A stretch of 5,778 nucleotides of DNA from Actinomycetota bacterium. Lineage in GTDB: Bacteria; Actinomycetota; Acidimicrobiia; Acidimicrobiales; Ilumatobacteraceae. Every line of letters begins with the position of its first letter. Within the stretch, counting starts at the first letter, position 1. The position numbers were made by a program, and so were the translations under genes. The notes beneath the pieces are model-generated. The model searched no databases and was not told the origin of the DNA. It saw only the letters and a list, made by a program, of their open reading frames with translations. Of the stretch, positions 5,684 to 5,778 are shown one piece after another. Location: NCBI GenBank assembly GCA_009704425.1, contig WLEG01000131.1, positions 1-5,778 on the forward strand, given 5' to 3'.

Positions 5684-5706
5684 CAGTGTGCTCAGTGAGC
5701 TCAGTG
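5684..5706. repeat. Tandem 9-bp repeat at the stop of the right-edge gene
   Basis: TGCTCAGTG (5689-5697) and AGCTCAGTG (5698-5706) are adjacent copies, preceded by a partial copy CAGTG (5684-5688), about 2.5 copies in all. Read on the minus strand, the unit is CACTGAGCW. Because the period is 9, the TGA stop at 5703-5701 recurs in frame at 5694-5692. This gives the right-edge gene a second in-frame stop two codons after the first. Confidence 0.6.
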
Positions 5707-5778
5707 GGCGCAGCCGCAACCCGAGCCGCACCCACCGGCGCGCGGGGCGGCCGGCGCCGGAGCGGTGTTGCCGCCCGA
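5701..5778 (-). CDS. C-terminal tail of a Cys/Gly-rich protein, possibly FmdB-like zinc ribbon; 5' end outside window
   Basis: Only the last 25 residues are visible on the minus strand: an Ala/Pro-rich stretch followed by GGCGSGCGCAH and TGA (5703-5701). A low-complexity Ala/Pro linker ending in a CGxGCxCxH-type motif is often seen at the end of FmdB-family small zinc-ribbon proteins, but the diagnostic N-terminal CPxCG part lies outside the window. Other metal-binding proteins with Cys-rich tails would look the same. The gene lies upstream of, and in the same direction as, the 44-codon gene, with 66 bases between them. Confidence 0.45.
   Translation of the reverse strand, partial: SGGNTAPAPAAPRAGGCGSGCGCAH

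Noticed and set aside
1..5778. Mobile element, CRISPR, phage, toxin-antitoxin or defence system
   Set aside because: No transposase, integrase, nuclease, helicase, regular spacer array or toxin-like small gene pair seen on either strand.

Overview
The window (roughly two-thirds G+C by eye) looks like chromosomal DNA of a high-GC actinobacterium. The best taxonomic marker is a convincing mycothiol S-conjugate amidase (mca), because mycothiol is an actinobacterial thiol. Three genes begin directly behind a TANNNT box with no Shine-Dalgarno sequence, a pattern typical of leaderless transcription in Actinobacteria. An Acidimicrobiia-like source is my guess, not something the sequence proves. There are no tRNA or rRNA genes, CRISPR arrays, IS elements or phage genes.

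Layout, left to right. (1) Bases 1-608 (+) hold the 3' part of a ChbG/YdjC-type carbohydrate deacetylase gene, whose start lies outside the window. (2) It converges on a minus-strand pair, mca (851-1825) and a 78-residue SCP2-like protein (618-854), which overlap by ATGA. A perfect 9-bp hairpin (603-623) lies across both stop codons at the convergent junction. (3) A 62-bp divergent region (1826-1887) separates mca from a plus-strand gene for a PEBP/YbhB-family lipoprotein (1888-2529). Each of these two genes has a TANNNT box exactly 6 bases before its ATG. (4) A two-gene plus-strand unit follows: a cytoplasmic PAS-GGDEF-EAL cyclic-di-GMP enzyme (2582-4609) and, 3 bases later, a rhomboid intramembrane serine protease with an N-terminal zinc-finger-like Cys/His cluster (4613-5467). 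(5) A strong imperfect hairpin (5453-5482) ends this unit. It faces a 44-codon minus-strand gene (5500-5634) for a basic-tailed single-span membrane protein. (6) At the right edge is the C-terminal tail of another minus-strand gene (5701-5778) ending in a Cys/Gly-rich motif, possibly an FmdB-type zinc-ribbon protein.

The genes look like ordinary housekeeping and signalling functions: thiol-based detoxification with a possible lipid-binding partner, c-di-GMP turnover, membrane proteolysis and an exported PEBP protein. I found no defence, mobile or biosynthetic system. The most interesting signals are small: a start module TANNNT-GRCCTC-ATG shared by three unrelated genes, hairpins that include stop codons at both convergent junctions, the 44-residue membrane protein, and an altered EAL-domain signature (AEWVTT in place of AEGVET).
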